Shown here: positions 25,344 to 35,319 of the stretch, piece by piece
Layout: every line of letters begins with the position of its first letter
Numbering within the stretch: position 1 is the stretch's first letter
Assembly: GCA_949299615.1 (NCBI GenBank)
Contig: CASGBM010000017.1
Coordinates: forward strand, 1-49,837
Reading direction: 5' to 3'
Source of the DNA: an uncultured Eubacteriales bacterium
GTDB lineage: Bacteria > Bacillota > Clostridia > UBA1381 > UBA9506
DNA length: 49,837 bases
Notes under the pieces: generated by a model
Database searches by the model: none
The model's input: the letters and a program-made list of their open reading frames with translations, nothing else
What the model was told of the DNA's origin: nothing
Position numbers and translations under genes: made by a program

Positions 25344-25940
25344 CTAAATTTCATTAAAGGACAGCATCGTTGCAAATCCATATTCATCCACACGCAAGCG
25401 GCAGATACCGGCATAATTTGCCTGAAAATGCCAGCCGCCTTCTAAATTCATGTCCAAAAGCATAGATAAAATATTACGGATGCAGGAAAGATGGGTAACA
25501 ATCAAAATCTTTCCTTTCTCATGTCTTGCAAGTATTTTTCGGATTGCATCCGCATTTCGTTCGCAAACCTGCAATTCACTTTCCCCTTTGGGGATTTCAT
25601 ATTCGAACCAATTGTGAAACCATTCATGGTGCTCATCCGGATATTTATCCTGAATCTCCTCCATCGTCATCTCTTCCCAAATTCCAAAATTCCTGTCACA
25701 AAGCTCCCCCATCGTTTCCGCAGAAATGAACAGGCTTTTTGCAATCGGCGCAGCCGTGTCATACGACCGCTTAAGCGGACTGGTGTAAATAGCATCCAGC
25801 TTTTCTCTCGCAAAAGTCCGTGCAAGAGAAAGCGCCTGCCTCTTTCCGCGCTCATTGAGCGGAATATCTGTAACGCCGATATGTTTGTTGGTAACAACAT
25901 TCGCCGTTTCCCCGTGGCGGACTAAAATCAGTTCAAGCAT
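25344..25940 (-). CDS. Histidine phosphatase family protein
   Basis: A 198-residue protein of the phosphoglycerate mutase/CobC superfamily. The phospho-acceptor motif L-V-R-H-G-E-T is at residues 6-12; then I-P-L-N-E-R-G-K-R-Q-A, the second Arg in T-S-P-L-K-R-S-Y-D-T-A, and the closing catalytic His in I-V-T-H-L-S-C-I-R. Members dephosphorylate small metabolites; which one cannot be told here. The ATG is preceded by GGAGGGG. It stands alone between purL and the repeat element, with its own terminator. Confidence 0.92.
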   Translation of the reverse strand: MLELILVRHGETANVVTNKHIGVTDIPLNERGKRQALSLARTFAREKLDAIYTSPLKRSYDTAAPIAKSLFISAETMGELCDRNFGIWEEMTMEEIQDKYPDEHHEWFHNWFEYEIPKGESELQVCERNADAIRKILARHEKGKILIVTHLSCIRNILSMLLDMNLEGGWHFQANYAGICRLRVDEYGFATMLSFNEI

Positions 25941-26092
25941 ATGATCCCCTCCTATATCATATGGAATATCATATCATATCTTGCTCCGTTTTGCAATTCA
26001 TTTTTCGCGAAAACTGTCAAATATCCTCAAAACCGGTAAACGCTTCCGTATTTTCATACCGTAAATTGCAATTAAGCTAAAAAATATACAAA

Positions 26093-26405
26093 AACCGCCG
26101 GCATTGCCGGCGGTTCAGCGTGTCGATAAAGTCGACACGCTTCAAGTCGAAACCTCTTTTCAAGAGTTTTCGCTTAAAAACAAGGGCTTTCGTTCGCACG
26201 GCGCTCTCCGCGCCAGCCCTTGATATGAGCGGTTTTCGTGGTACACGCCCACGAAAACCGCATATTTAAGTACAGGCGGTTTTCGTGGTACACGCCCACG
26301 AAAACCGCATATTTAAGTACAGAGGGGTTTCCCCTCTGGCAACTCCCCATAATTGCGAAAAGATAGGTTTATCTACAGTCTGAACCGCCGGCATTGCCGG
26401 CGGTT
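26093..26405. repeat. Hairpin-packed element bounded by identical palindromes
   Basis: This 313-bp gene-free block is almost entirely inverted repeats. The ends (26093-26115 and 26383-26405) are the same 23-bp palindrome with arms AACCGCCGGC/GCCGGCGGTT. Between them lie a 10-bp stem AGCGTGTCGA/TCGACACGCT (26117-26141); an 11-bp stem with one mismatch (26148-26172); a long hairpin CAAGGGCT/AGCCCTTG enclosing GGCGC/GCGCC (26181-26222); two copies of a 13-bp stem GCGGTTTTCGTGG/CCACGAAAACCGC (26229-26261 and 26276-26308); and AGAGGGG/CCCCTCT (26321-26337). No ORF of note on either strand. It looks like a mobile palindromic element or a structured RNA. Confidence 0.75.
26229..26322. repeat. Perfect 47-bp tandem duplication
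   Basis: Positions 26229-26275 and 26276-26322 are identical. Each unit is a 13-bp-stem hairpin with loop TACACGC plus the tail ATATTTAAGTACAG. Identity without drift suggests a recent duplication or selection. Confidence 0.9.
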
Positions 26406-26419
26406 TTACTCGTATTGAA

Positions 26420-26608
26420 TTAATTTGCTCTTGTAACTTTATTCGAACGAAGGCAACGGGAACAAACAGAAATTGTTTTCGGTGTACCAGCCACCATAGC
26501 TTTTACCTTTCTGATATTCGGTTTCCAAGTACGGTTGCTTCTTCTGTGAGAATGGCTGACCTTTATCCCAAATGTAACGCCTTTGCCGCAAATTTCACAC
26601 TTTGCCAT
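26420..26608 (-). CDS. rpmB: 50S ribosomal protein L28
   Basis: A 62-residue protein of normal size for Gram-positive L28, with A-K-C-E-I-C-G-K near the start, S-H-S-H-R-R-S-N-R, then S-V-C-S-R-C-L-R. The two C-x2-C pairs mark the zinc-binding (C+) type. An adjacent strong promoter and a GGAGGTGC ribosome binding site fit high expression. It is followed by the hairpin element rather than an ordinary terminator. Confidence 0.97.
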   Translation of the reverse strand: MAKCEICGKGVTFGIKVSHSHRRSNRTWKPNIRKVKAMVAGTPKTISVCSRCLRSNKVTRAN

Positions 26609-26664
26609 CTATATTGCACCTCCCATTGCATCATCAATTTACATATTCACAAAACAACAGAGAT

Positions 26665-26693
26665 ATTATATCAGATTTATAAGCAGAATGCAA
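26665..26693 (-). promoter_or_regulatory. rpmB promoter
   Basis: On the minus strand, -35 TTGCAT (26688-26693), a 17-bp spacer and -10 TATAAT (26665-26670) lie about 57 bp upstream of the rpmB ATG. Confidence 0.8.
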
Positions 26694-26761
26694 GTACTTT
26701 TTTTATAATTCCCTGTATTCCTTATTTGTACCGTAAAAATCACAATCAATATAAACGAAAA

Positions 26762-26787
26762 CCCTTGCCGGCACAAGCCGGCAAGGG
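26762..26787 (-). terminator. Terminator of the G5/3D gene
   Basis: CCCTTGCCGGC pairs with GCCGGCAAGGG around ACAA (26762-26772 with 26777-26787) and leads into GTTTTCGTTT on the minus strand, 9 bp after the stop codon at 26796. Confidence 0.85.
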
Positions 26788-26795
26788 GCACATTA

Positions 26796-27834
26796 CTATT
26801 CAAGAATATAGACAGTTGCGCTTTGTCTGCCAAAAGCATAACATTCTGCGCGCGTGTTATAACATAAATCTACTTTATTTCCTTTAATTGCTCCGCCCGT
26901 GTCGCCGGCAATTGCAAAACCATAAACCCATGATTTTCCGCCGTCAGAAGACTCTACATACACGCGCGACCCCAGCGGGATTACGTTTGGATCAACGGCA
27001 ATCACGCCATACTGCGCCGTCATACCTGTTGCGGTTCTGCCGCCGTATCCGCCATTGCTTGCCGGAGACGGATCATATGCCGTTGCAGTACACTCGAGCA
27101 CCTTTTTATAGCGGACGCCGCCGCGCGATGTCTGGACAAATTTTGCTTCGCTCGTTCCATACTCCACAATTTTTGCTACCGGTTCTACCAACACGTTCTG
27201 CGAAAGCATAACCTTATCCACTACCTCGCCATCGCGTGTAGTCACTTGAAAAGTTGCTTCGGCCCAGCCGGTGTCACCCTGCTGAACAACATGAACATAT
27301 CCCTTTTCTTTATCCTCTCTGGGCACGCTGACCTCATGAAAAGACATCAGTTGTTCTTCCATTACCGTTTTAATTTCAACGCGGACAATCGTTACTTCCA
27401 TTCCTTCCGACACGGGAGTATCTAACGCCGGAGTAACCTCATCATGTTCACCAAGCGTAACCCCTGCGTCTAACAAAGCCTCACCCAAGGTATTTTCACA
27501 ACTGTAAATATCTCGTGTTACACCATAAAACCATTTTCTGGGCGCGCTTGATGATGATTTCATCTTTGTTCTTCAGTTCTTCCTCTAACGCAACAGAAAC
27601 CCGGTCTCCAGTCCTCAAAACAATATTTTGTTCTGCCAAAGCTTCTTCTACGTATTTTTTTGTAGTCGTTACAGAAATTATTTGGTCTCCGTCATGAATT
27701 GTAATGTGTTTTGTGCTCGCAAAGCCAAAGAGAAAAACGGAAACAGCCATCACCGATACAACAATCACGCAAACCGCTAATATTCTGCGCAATGAGATGC
27801 TGTGCTTGTTTTCCCCTGTGTTCTTAAAAAGCAT
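26796..27834 (-). pseudogene. YabE-like G5/3D-domain cell-wall protein, split by a frameshift
   Basis: Two overlapping frames make one protein. The first (27834-27496) has a membrane anchor (residues about 17-42) and a DUF348 repeat (I-T-I-H-D-G-D, V-E-E-A-L, ending E-I-I-I-K-R-A). The second (from about 27563) continues with another DUF348 repeat (T-L-G-E-A-L-L-D-A-G-V-T), a G5 domain and a C-terminal 3D domain (A-T-A-Y-D-P, G-M-T-A-Q-Y-G-V-I-A-V-D-P, G-D-T-G-G-A-I-K-G-N). Such proteins resemble YabE/Rpf-like peptidoglycan hydrolases. The frame changes at CAGAAAATGG near 27535, where removing one A restores continuity. Either a real mutation, an assembly error or a slippage site. Everything else is intact. 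Confidence 0.8.
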
Positions 27835-28118
27835 AAATACCCTCCTTGTAAATTATAACACAGTTGTTACGAAAGTGTTACAAATTCATGGAACGATGAC
27901 TATTATAAAACATTTTCAGCGAAAAGTCAAACAAAAATCGTTGATTCAGCATAAAACATGAAAAAAATTTTTTCCATTTTATGGATAACGATTTTCTAAT
28001 TCCACGTATACCCTAGTATGAACAGAGGTTTGGATATTTATACCAATTTTATTAAAATTTTTGTTTTTTGCTTTTATAAATTCCATTTTTTTCAAAATAC
28101 TTACAAATGTTAGTCGAT

Positions 28119-28619
28119 TTATTCTCCTCCTACTGTAATTTGATCTTTTATTTTTTCAAATTTTTTATCTCCGATTCCACTCACCTTTTTAATGTCATAA
28201 ATCGTTTTAAATGGCGTTTGTGCCCGGTATTCAACAATTCGTTTTGATAGGACCGGACCAATTCCTTCCAAACGGTCCAATTCTTCTGCAGTCGCTGTAT
28301 TTATGTTAATTTTCTCCGTTAATTCTGAACCTGTCCCGGTTTCCATTGCCGCTGAGGTTGCAGCGTTCTCTTCCTTCGGCGGATCAGTATTTAATTTTGT
28401 CCCCGAACTTTGCGCTGTTTCCTCCACGTCATCTGCCTCTTTGGTGGCCTCTGCATAAACAGCGCCGGCCTCTTCAGAAAACAAGGGCTTTGACGAAGTT
28501 ATTATTTTGGGGTCAGGAAGTTTCTTTTTCTGCCAGTTTAGCAACAACGATCCAGCGACAGTAAAAACACAAATAAGACCAATCGTTATGCAAACTGTCC
28601 TTTTTTGTCTTGCGTCCAT
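28119..28619 (-). CDS. ComEA-like helix-hairpin-helix DNA-binding protein
   Basis: A 166-residue protein: one N-terminal membrane helix (residues about 8-27), an acidic/Thr-Ser linker (about 35-100), then a tandem helix-hairpin-helix (102-166): I-N-I-N-T-A-T-A-E-E-L-D-R-L-E-G-I-G-P-V-L-S-K-R-I-V-E-Y, then I-Y-D-I-K-K-V-S-G-I-G-D-K-K-F-E-K-I-K. ComEA binds incoming double-stranded DNA outside the membrane during transformation. It stands alone here; comEC and other uptake genes are not in the window, so natural competence is not shown. Its promoter region is shared with the divergent ftsK. Confidence 0.88.
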   Translation of the reverse strand: MDARQKRTVCITIGLICVFTVAGSLLLNWQKKKLPDPKIITSSKPLFSEEAGAVYAEATKEADDVEETAQSSGTKLNTDPPKEENAATSAAMETGTGSELTEKININTATAEELDRLEGIGPVLSKRIVEYRAQTPFKTIYDIKKVSGIGDKKFEKIKDQITVGGE

Positions 28620-28888
28620 GATGTCACTTCTTTTCCTTATTATTTTTCCATTTATGTCTGCAATCTGCTATTTTAGAGTCGTTTCGCAGATTTCCATATC
28701 AATTATACATAAAAATTTTATTCGTGACAATTGCCACATAGTGATTATTATAATATAAATGTAGCAAAATGCGAATGTTTCTTTCTCTTTTTTGTTAAAA
28801 TACTGGAAATTTTATGTGAATTGTGTTATGATAATATATTATATATGATACAAGTAAGGTATTTTAACAATAGATAAGGGGTATGGAA

Positions 28889-31519
28889 ATGGCTGCAACA
28901 AAGAAAAAAAAGGCGGCAACAACTCGATCAAAAACTTCTGCAAGATCCGGTGCAAAAAAAACCGGAAGCCGTACAGCGCAACCGCAGGCAAACGCCATGC
29001 GTTTGGAAATGACTGCTCTGTTTACTGTCGTTGCCGGAATTTTATTAGCTGTATTTTTATATGCTCCCGCCGGTGTTTTGGGCGGCTGGCTGAAATCATT
29101 TTTCCTTGGACTATTGGGGATTCCTGCATACCTACTCCCGCTTCTACTGATTGCCAACGGTGTGCACCATGGAATAAATAAAAAATATCAAGAAAACCGC
29201 TATAAATACATCCTAACCCTTGTGGGGATTTGCATTCTCAGCGGTATTTTTCACTTGTTCTCTCTTCTGCCAGTTATGAACCCTTTTGTTCTCTCCTGCC
29301 TGTCTGACTACTATTTAAACGGCGGCTACGGCTACGGCGGCGGATTGATCGGAGGAATCATAACGGATGTTCTGCGCAACATGGTAGGTCCGATCGCGGC
29401 AGGGGTTATTTTATTTACTGTACTCATTGTTTTAATTATGATCATTACCAAATGGTCTCCTGTCAAAGCGCTGCTGCGTGTCATAATCTGCGCTGCAAGA
29501 AATGCTAAAGAAGCAAAAGAACAAATTCAAGATGAAGTTTTCATTCGGTCTCAAGAAGTACCTCCACCTTCACAGCCTCATCGCAGTGCAAAAGCAATCC
29601 CAAACTTTAGCGATGACGAGGTGACACGCAGTGAGAAAACGCCATCCGATGAAATTCACGCTGAAGACATTTTAAAAAAGCCTTACGAAGACGAATCTTA
29701 TATTCCGGAATCTTTGCGTGATATTGATGTAAATATCAGTATGGACATAGATAATATTGATGAAATATTAGAACATGCCCTGCCGGATTCCGGCTTCTCT
29801 GCCGACGATGATTGGAATAACAATTTGAAAAAATCTGCTGCCGTTTTGACAGCATATAATAATATAGAAGAAACTCCGGCAGAATTTCATAAAATTGCTC
29901 AAAATACTGCACCGCAAATCGCTTGGCAGACACCAACTCCCGCAGAGGAAAATAGCATTGACGATGTAGATGAAAGTGCAGCTGAGGATGAAAAAATAAT
30001 TACTAAAATTGAAAAGGTCAAAGGCATGGAAGATGTCTCTTCTGAAATTGAGGAAGAAATTTACGAAAAAATCCCTTACACCTATCCGGACATTGATCTT
30101 TTGGATGATTTTTCCGCCGCGAGAGACAACAGCAATTCCCGCAATGAACTGAAAGAAACCGCTCAAAAACTGATTGCAACCTTAAAAAGCTTTAATGTGG
30201 AAGCAAAACTGTTAAATGTAAGTAAGGGACCTACCGTTACGCGCTACGAACTTAAGCCGGGAGACGGCGTGAAAGTCAGTAAATTTGTAGGCTTAGCGGA
30301 TGATATTGCCCTGCGTTTGGCCGCAAGCGGCATTCGGATAGAGGCTCCGATCCCTAACAAAGAAGCAATCGGCATAGAAATCCCAAATAAAACGGTTGAT
30401 ATGGTACATATCCGTGAAGTTTTGGATTCGGACGAATTCCGGAACTTTCCGTCCAAGCTTGCCTTTGCCCTCGGCAAAGATATCACCGGTCGAAATGTGG
30501 TGTTTGACATTGCGAAAATGCCTCACGTTTTGATTGCCGGAGCAACCGGTTCTGGAAAAAGTGTGTGTATTAACACTCTGATCACCAGCCTGATCTATAA
30601 AGCTGACCCGAACGAAGTCAAACTGCTGATGGTGGATCCAAAAGTGGTAGAACTCGGGATTTACAATGGCATTCCCCACCTTTTGATCCCGGTTGTCACC
30701 GACCCTAGGCGTGCTTCCGGCGCGCTGTATTGGGCAGTGCAGGAAATGGTGCGGCGTTACAGCATGTTTGCCGAAAGCAATGTACGCGACATCAAAGGCT
30801 ATAATAACATGATTTTGGAGAGCGGAAAAGAAAACACTCTGCCGCATATCGTTATCATTATTGACGAACTTGCCGATCTGATGATGGTGGCGCCGAACGA
30901 GGTGGAAGATTCTATCTGCCGTCTGGCACAAATGGCGCGCGCCGCAGGCATGCACCTTGTCATTGCAACGCAGCGGCCGTCCGTTGATGTTATCACAGGT
31001 CTGATTAAAGCAAATATCCCGTCGCGTATTGCGTTTTCTGTGTCCTCGCAGATCGACAGCCGAACGATTTTGGATTCCGGCGGCGCAGAAAAACTGCTGG
31101 GGCGCGGAGATATGCTGTTTGCTCCTATGGGCGCCTCAAAGCCGACCCGATTGCAGGGCGCATTTATTTCTGACAAAGAAGTAGAGCGCGTCGTGGAATT
31201 TATTAAAAACGGCTCAAAAGTGAAATATGATGAAGATATCATTGAAAAAATAGAAAACGGCAAACCAATTAACATTAACGAACCGAACGGAGACGCCGGC
31301 GACAATGATGAACTATTGCCGCGGGCGATTGAAATTGCCGTAGATTCGGGAAAAATTTCTGCCTCTTATCTTCAGCGCCGCTTAAAAGTTGGCTTTTCCC
31401 GTGCGGCACGCATGATTGACCAAATGGAGGAACGCGGCTGGATCGGTCCTCCGGAGGGAAGCAAGCCGCGTGAGGTCTTAATCAGTAAAGAAGATTATTT
31501 GGAAATGAGTCTGCAATAG
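28889..31519 (+). CDS. ftsK: DNA translocase FtsK/SpoIIIE
   Basis: An 876-residue ring ATPase that pumps chromosomal DNA through the closing septum, in cell division or forespore formation. A basic N-terminus precedes four membrane helices (about 40-195), a long acidic linker (about 200-400), the alpha/beta motor with Walker A G-A-T-G-S-G-K-S at 551-558 and Walker [11 protein letters not shown], and a C-terminal gamma winged helix ([23 protein letters not shown]) that reads chromosome polarity. The start is the second ATG, 7 nt after AAGGGG; the first is too close to it. SpoIIIE and FtsK cannot be told apart by sequence alone. Confidence 0.95.
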   Translation: MAATKKKKAATTRSKTSARSGAKKTGSRTAQPQANAMRLEMTALFTVVAGILLAVFLYAPAGVLGGWLKSFFLGLLGIPAYLLPLLLIANGVHHGINKKYQENRYKYILTLVGICILSGIFHLFSLLPVMNPFVLSCLSDYYLNGGYGYGGGLIGGIITDVLRNMVGPIAAGVILFTVLIVLIMIITKWSPVKALLRVIICAARNAKEAKEQIQDEVFIRSQEVPPPSQPHRSAKAIPNFSDDEVTRSEKTPSDEIHAEDILKKPYEDESYIPESLRDIDVNISMDIDNIDEILEHALPDSGFSADDDWNNNLKKSAAVLTAYNNIEETPAEFHKIAQNTAPQIAWQTPTPAEENSIDDVDESAAEDEKIITKIEKVKGMEDVSSEIEEEIYEKIPYTYPDIDLLDDFSAARDNSNSRNELKETAQKLIATLKSFNVEAKLLNVSKGPTVTRYELKPGDGVKVSKFVGLADDIALRLAASGIRIEAPIPNKEAIGIEIPNKTVDMVHIREVLDSDEFRNFPSKLAFALGKDITGRNVVFDIAKMPHVLIAGATGSGKSVCINTLITSLIYKADPNEVKLLMVDPKVVELGIYNGIPHLLIPVVTDPRRASGALYWAVQEMVRRYSMFAESNVRDIKGYNNMILESGKENTLPHIVIIIDELADLMMVAPNEVEDSICRLAQMARAAGMHLVIATQRPSVDVITGLIKANIPSRIAFSVSSQIDSRTILDSGGAEKLLGRGDMLFAPMGASKPTRLQGAFISDKEVERVVEFIKNGSKVKYDEDIIEKIENGKPININEPNGDAGDNDELLPRAIEIAVDSGKISASYLQRRLKVGFSRAARMIDQMEERGWIGPPEGSKPREVLISKEDYLEMSLQ

Positions 31520-31550
31520 GCATAAAATAAAACGGTATCGAGAGGAAATT

Positions 31551-33479
31551 ATGAATGGAATTGAGGCGGGTTTTCTGCCCGTAAGCAAAGAGGATATGAA
31601 TTGCCTGGGATGGGATTGTCTGGATTTTTTATACATATCCGGAGATGCCTATGTGGACCACCCCAGTTTTGGTCATGCCATCATAACGCGTGTTCTCACT
31701 GCCGCGGGCTACCGGGTCGGGGTGATTGCCCAGCCGGATTGGAAAGACAAGGAGTCCTTTCTTAGGTTAGGCCGTCCGCGCCTGGGCGTGCTGGTCAGCG
31801 CCGGAAATATGGATTCCATGGTAAACCATTACACCGCCGCGAAAAAACCGCGGCACGATGATATGTATTCGCCCGGCGGCAAAGCCGGCTTTCGTCCTGA
31901 CCGCGCAACGATTGTTTACTGTAACCGCATTCGGGAAGCCTTCGGCAATATTGCGCTGATCATCGGCGGCATTGAAGCAAGCCTTCGGCGGTTTGCCCAC
32001 TACGATTACTGGTCAGACCAAGTGCGTCGGTCTATTTTAGTTGACAGCCGAGCCGATCTCTTGATTTATGGAATGGGCGAAAAACCGGTTGTGGAAATTG
32101 CTGACGCACTAGAGCACGGCACACCCATTAAGCAGATTACGCACATACGCGGAACATGTTTTTTAACAAAAGATGCGCCGGAAGCCGGAAACCATCTCCG
32201 CTATGTCCCGTCGTTTGAAGAGGTGCGTGACAATAAGCGCAAGTATGCCGAAGCGGTTCGAATTGAATCGGAAGAACAAGACAGCGTCCGAGGCGCTGCT
32301 CTAGTGCAAAAACATATTGACCGCTATCTGGTTCAAAATCCGCCTGCGCCGCCTTTGTCTCAAAACGAGATGGACCGGATCTACGCCCTGCCTTATGCGC
32401 GGACGTATCATCCGATGTATGAAAAGGCCGGCGGCATTCCGGCAATTCAGGAAGTAAAATTCAGCTTAACCAGCGTACGCGGCTGTTTTGGCGCGTGTAA
32501 TTTCTGCGCACTCGCTTTTCACCAAGGGCGCGTCATTCAGACACGAAGCCATAAATCTATTCTTGCGGAGGCGCAAAAATTTCTGCACGATCCTGATTTT
32601 AAAGGCTATATCCACGATGTTGGAGGGCCAACCGCCAATTTCCGCACGCCAGCCTGCGAAAAGCAGCTAAAATCTGGTGTGTGTAAAAACAGGCAATGCC
32701 TGTTTCCGAAAGCATGCCCCTCTTTAAAAGCGGATCACCGCGACTATCTGAAACTTTTGCAGCAGCTGCGCGATTTGCCGGGCGTCAAAAAAGTATTCAT
32801 TCGTTCCGGTATTCGTTTTGACTATTTGATGAAAGATTCCAGCGACAAATTTTTCCGCGAATTGTGCGAACACCACATCAGCGGCCAGCTCAAAGTCGCT
32901 CCGGAGCACATTTCACCGAATGTGCTCTACTATATGGGAAAACCCGAACGCAAAGTATATGACGCATTTGCGGAAAAATTTTACCGCATTAACGAACAGC
33001 TGGGAAAAAAGCAATATCTCGTTCCCTATTTAATGTCGAGCCACCCGGGCAGTACACTGGAGGATGCTGTCTCCCTGGCGTTATATTTAAAAGAACATCA
33101 CATTACCCCACAGCAGGTGCAGGATTTTTATCCGACTCCGGGAACCATTTCCACCTGCATGTTTTATACCGGGATTGACCCGCGGACTATGCAGCCGGTC
33201 TATGTACCCAAAAGTCCGGAGGACAAAGCTATGCAGCGGGCACTTTTGCAATATAAAAACCCTGATAACTACACTTTCGTTTACCGTGCCTTAACCAAGG
33301 CAGGAAGACAAGATTTAATCGGGTTCGGACCAGAGTGTCTGATCCGTCCCAAACAAAGGCAAACAACCGAAAAAGGAGGATATAAAAAGAATGAACGCAA
33401 AAATACTGGACGGAAAAAAGGTATCCGCAAGGATCAAGGAAGAATTAAAAGAAGAAGTGGCAAATCTAAAAAGAGATAA
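31551..33479 (+). CDS. YgiQ-family radical SAM protein
   Basis: A 642-residue member of the YgiQ family. It has an N-terminal B12-binding-like region ([19 protein letters not shown]), then the radical SAM cluster motif C312-x3-C316-x2-C319 ([11 protein letters not shown]), [10 protein letters not shown], and [12 protein letters not shown]. The substrate is unknown. The last 30 codons are Lys/Arg-rich and overlap the folD gene by 89 bp, including the folD ribosome binding site; this basic tail may be read-through after loss of an earlier stop. The start follows GAGAGGA. The two genes form an operon. Confidence 0.92.
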   Translation: MNGIEAGFLPVSKEDMNCLGWDCLDFLYISGDAYVDHPSFGHAIITRVLTAAGYRVGVIAQPDWKDKESFLRLGRPRLGVLVSAGNMDSMVNHYTAAKKPRHDDMYSPGGKAGFRPDRATIVYCNRIREAFGNIALIIGGIEASLRRFAHYDYWSDQVRRSILVDSRADLLIYGMGEKPVVEIADALEHGTPIKQITHIRGTCFLTKDAPEAGNHLRYVPSFEEVRDNKRKYAEAVRIESEEQDSVRGAALVQKHIDRYLVQNPPAPPLSQNEMDRIYALPYARTYHPMYEKAGGIPAIQEVKFSLTSVRGCFGACNFCALAFHQGRVIQTRSHKSILAEAQKFLHDPDFKGYIHDVGGPTANFRTPACEKQLKSGVCKNRQCLFPKACPSLKADHRDYLKLLQQLRDLPGVKKVFIRSGIRFDYLMKDSSDKFFRELCEHHISGQLKVAPEHISPNVLYYMGKPERKVYDAFAEKFYRINEQLGKKQYLVPYLMSSHPGSTLEDAVSLALYLKEHHITPQQVQDFYPTPGTISTCMFYTGIDPRTMQPVYVPKSPEDKAMQRALLQYKNPDNYTFVYRALTKAGRQDLIGFGPECLIRPKQRQTTEKGGYKKNERKNTGRKKGIRKDQGRIKRRSGKSKKR

Positions 33480-34242
33480 AGGCATCGTGCCGGGTTTAGC
33501 GGTAATTATCGTCGGCGACGACCCGGCGTCTAAAATTTATGTCCGCAATAAAAAACTAGCCTGCGAAACAATCGGGATTCATTCGGAGGAATATGCCCTG
33601 CCGCAGGATACTACGCAGGAACAGTTGCTTGCGCTGGTAGATGAATTAAATCGTAAAAAAGAAATACACGGGATTTTATGCCAGCTTCCTTTGCCAAAGC
33701 ATTTAGATGAAGAAGCCGTGATTCACGCCATCTCCCCGAAAAAGGATGTAGACGCGTTTCACCCGGTGAATGTAGGAAAAATTATGATTGGCAATTACGA
33801 TTTTCTGCCGTGTACGCCTGCCGGCGTGATGGAACTGATTCACGAAAGCGGAATTAACGTTGCCGGTAAAGAATGTGTCGTTGTCGGAAGAAGCAATATT
33901 GTCGGCAAGCCCATGGCAATGCTCCTGCTCCATGAACATGGAACCGTTACCATCTGCCATTCCAAAACCCGCGATTTAAAAGAAGTCTGCCGCCGCGCGG
34001 ATATTTTGGTTGCCGCGGTGGGTGTTCCGGAACTGATCACCGGCGATATGGTAAAAGAAGGCGCCGTGGTCATTGACGTTGGGATGAACCGCTTGGAAAA
34101 CAAAAAATTAGTAGGCGATGTTGCCTTCGACAGCGCCGCTGAAAAAGCCTGCGCGATCACGCCCGTTCCGGGCGGTGTAGGCCCCATGACAATTGCCATG
34201 CTGATGAAAAATACCGTAAAAGCGGCAACGATCCACGAATAA
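33391..34242 (+). CDS. folD: Bifunctional methylene-THF dehydrogenase / methenyl-THF cyclohydrolase
   Basis: A 283-residue FolD, normal length, which interconverts methylene-, methenyl- and formyl-tetrahydrofolate with NADP. Motifs: the catalytic Y-V-R-N-K-K-L-A (Tyr and Lys), [18 protein letters not shown], the NADP-binding [11 protein letters not shown] and the closing [16 protein letters not shown] sits 11 bases before the ATG, inside the end of ygiQ. It supplies one-carbon units for purine synthesis (purL is in the same window). Confidence 0.97.
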   Translation: MNAKILDGKKVSARIKEELKEEVANLKRDKGIVPGLAVIIVGDDPASKIYVRNKKLACETIGIHSEEYALPQDTTQEQLLALVDELNRKKEIHGILCQLPLPKHLDEEAVIHAISPKKDVDAFHPVNVGKIMIGNYDFLPCTPAGVMELIHESGINVAGKECVVVGRSNIVGKPMAMLLLHEHGTVTICHSKTRDLKEVCRRADILVAAVGVPELITGDMVKEGAVVIDVGMNRLENKKLVGDVAFDSAAEKACAITPVPGGVGPMTIAMLMKNTVKAATIHE

Positions 34243-34291
34243 TATTGTGAAATATCTGCCAATGAATTTAAAGTTCGTTCATAATTGACCC

Positions 34292-34320
34292 TTGCGGTTT
34301 GCAATTTAAAATGCTATAAT
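34292..34320 (+). promoter_or_regulatory. kduI promoter
   Basis: -35 TTGCGG (34292-34297), a 17-bp spacer and a perfect -10 TATAAT (34315-34320), 92 bp before the kduI ATG. Confidence 0.65.
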
Positions 34321-34412
34321 AGGAAGAGTAAGGTTATACCAAAATCGGCTGATCCATTTTCTTTTGGCAAAGCCGGTAAGGGATGAGAATATTGTACAGG
34401 AGGAATTAAAAA

Positions 34413-35243
34413 ATGGAAGTTAGACATTCTTGGAATCCAGAAGATGCAAAACACTACACTACTGAGCAGCTCAGGAAAGAGTTTTTGATCCAGGATTTGT
34501 TCCCTGCCGATGATATTAAGCTGGTTTACTCTCATGTTGACCGGATCATTGTCGGCGGTATTTGCCCGGTAAACAAAACTTTAAAACTGGAAGCAAGCAA
34601 AGAACTCGGCGTGGATTATTTCTTAGAGCGCCGCGAACTTGGTATCATTAACATCGGCGGTGCAGGCCAGGTCATTTTAGACGGCGAAGTTTATGATCTT
34701 GCTCCGCGTGACGGTCTGTATGTCGGCATGGGCACAAAAGATGTTGAATTTAAAAGCAATGACCCAAAATGCCCGGCGAAATTTTATATGAATTCTGCTC
34801 CGGCACACAAGACCTATCCGACGGTTAAAATTGACATTACAAAAGCAAACAAAAGAAAGCTCGGTACACCGGAAGAATCTAATGTTCGTACCATTAACCA
34901 ATTCATCCATCCAGATGTTTGCGACACCTGCCAGCTTCTGATGGGAATGACGGTCTTAGATCCGACCAGCATGTGGAACACCATGCCGTGTCATACGCAT
35001 GAACGCCGGATGGAAGTTTATCTCTATTTTGATATTCCGGAGGACGGCGTTGTCTTCCATCTGATGGGCGAACCGAACGAAACCCGTCACATTGTTATGA
35101 GAAATGAAGAAGCCGTGATTTCACCAAGCTATTCCATCCATTCCGGTGTAGGTACCAAAAGCTACACCTTCATTTGGGGTATGGTTGGTGAAAATCAGAA
35201 CTTTGATGACATGGACCATGTTGCAATGAAAGATTTAAAATAA
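34413..35243 (+). CDS. kduI: 5-dehydro-4-deoxy-D-glucuronate isomerase
   Basis: A 276-residue KduI, a zinc cupin that isomerises 5-keto-4-deoxyuronate (from pectin, alginate-like or glycosaminoglycan breakdown) to 2,5-diketo-3-deoxygluconate. The zinc ligands are visible as H194-T-H196-E-R-R-M-E201 and a late His in H-S-G-V-G. The N-terminal R-H-S-W-N-P and V-D-R-I-I-V-G-G motifs are typical. A GGAGG ribosome binding site precedes the ATG. It is followed 76 bp later by kduD, the enzyme of the next step. Confidence 0.96.
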   Translation: MEVRHSWNPEDAKHYTTEQLRKEFLIQDLFPADDIKLVYSHVDRIIVGGICPVNKTLKLEASKELGVDYFLERRELGIINIGGAGQVILDGEVYDLAPRDGLYVGMGTKDVEFKSNDPKCPAKFYMNSAPAHKTYPTVKIDITKANKRKLGTPEESNVRTINQFIHPDVCDTCQLLMGMTVLDPTSMWNTMPCHTHERRMEVYLYFDIPEDGVVFHLMGEPNETRHIVMRNEEAVISPSYSIHSGVGTKSYTFIWGMVGENQNFDDMDHVAMKDLK

Positions 35244-35319
35244 TTTTGCGAGTCTATGATGTAATTACATAAAGGTTGTGCACAATGTGCAAAAGAGAAT
35301 ATGGAAAGGATGAAATAAC

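Noticed and set aside
26229-26322. CRISPR array
   Set aside because: Only two directly abutting units without unique spacers, and no cas genes.
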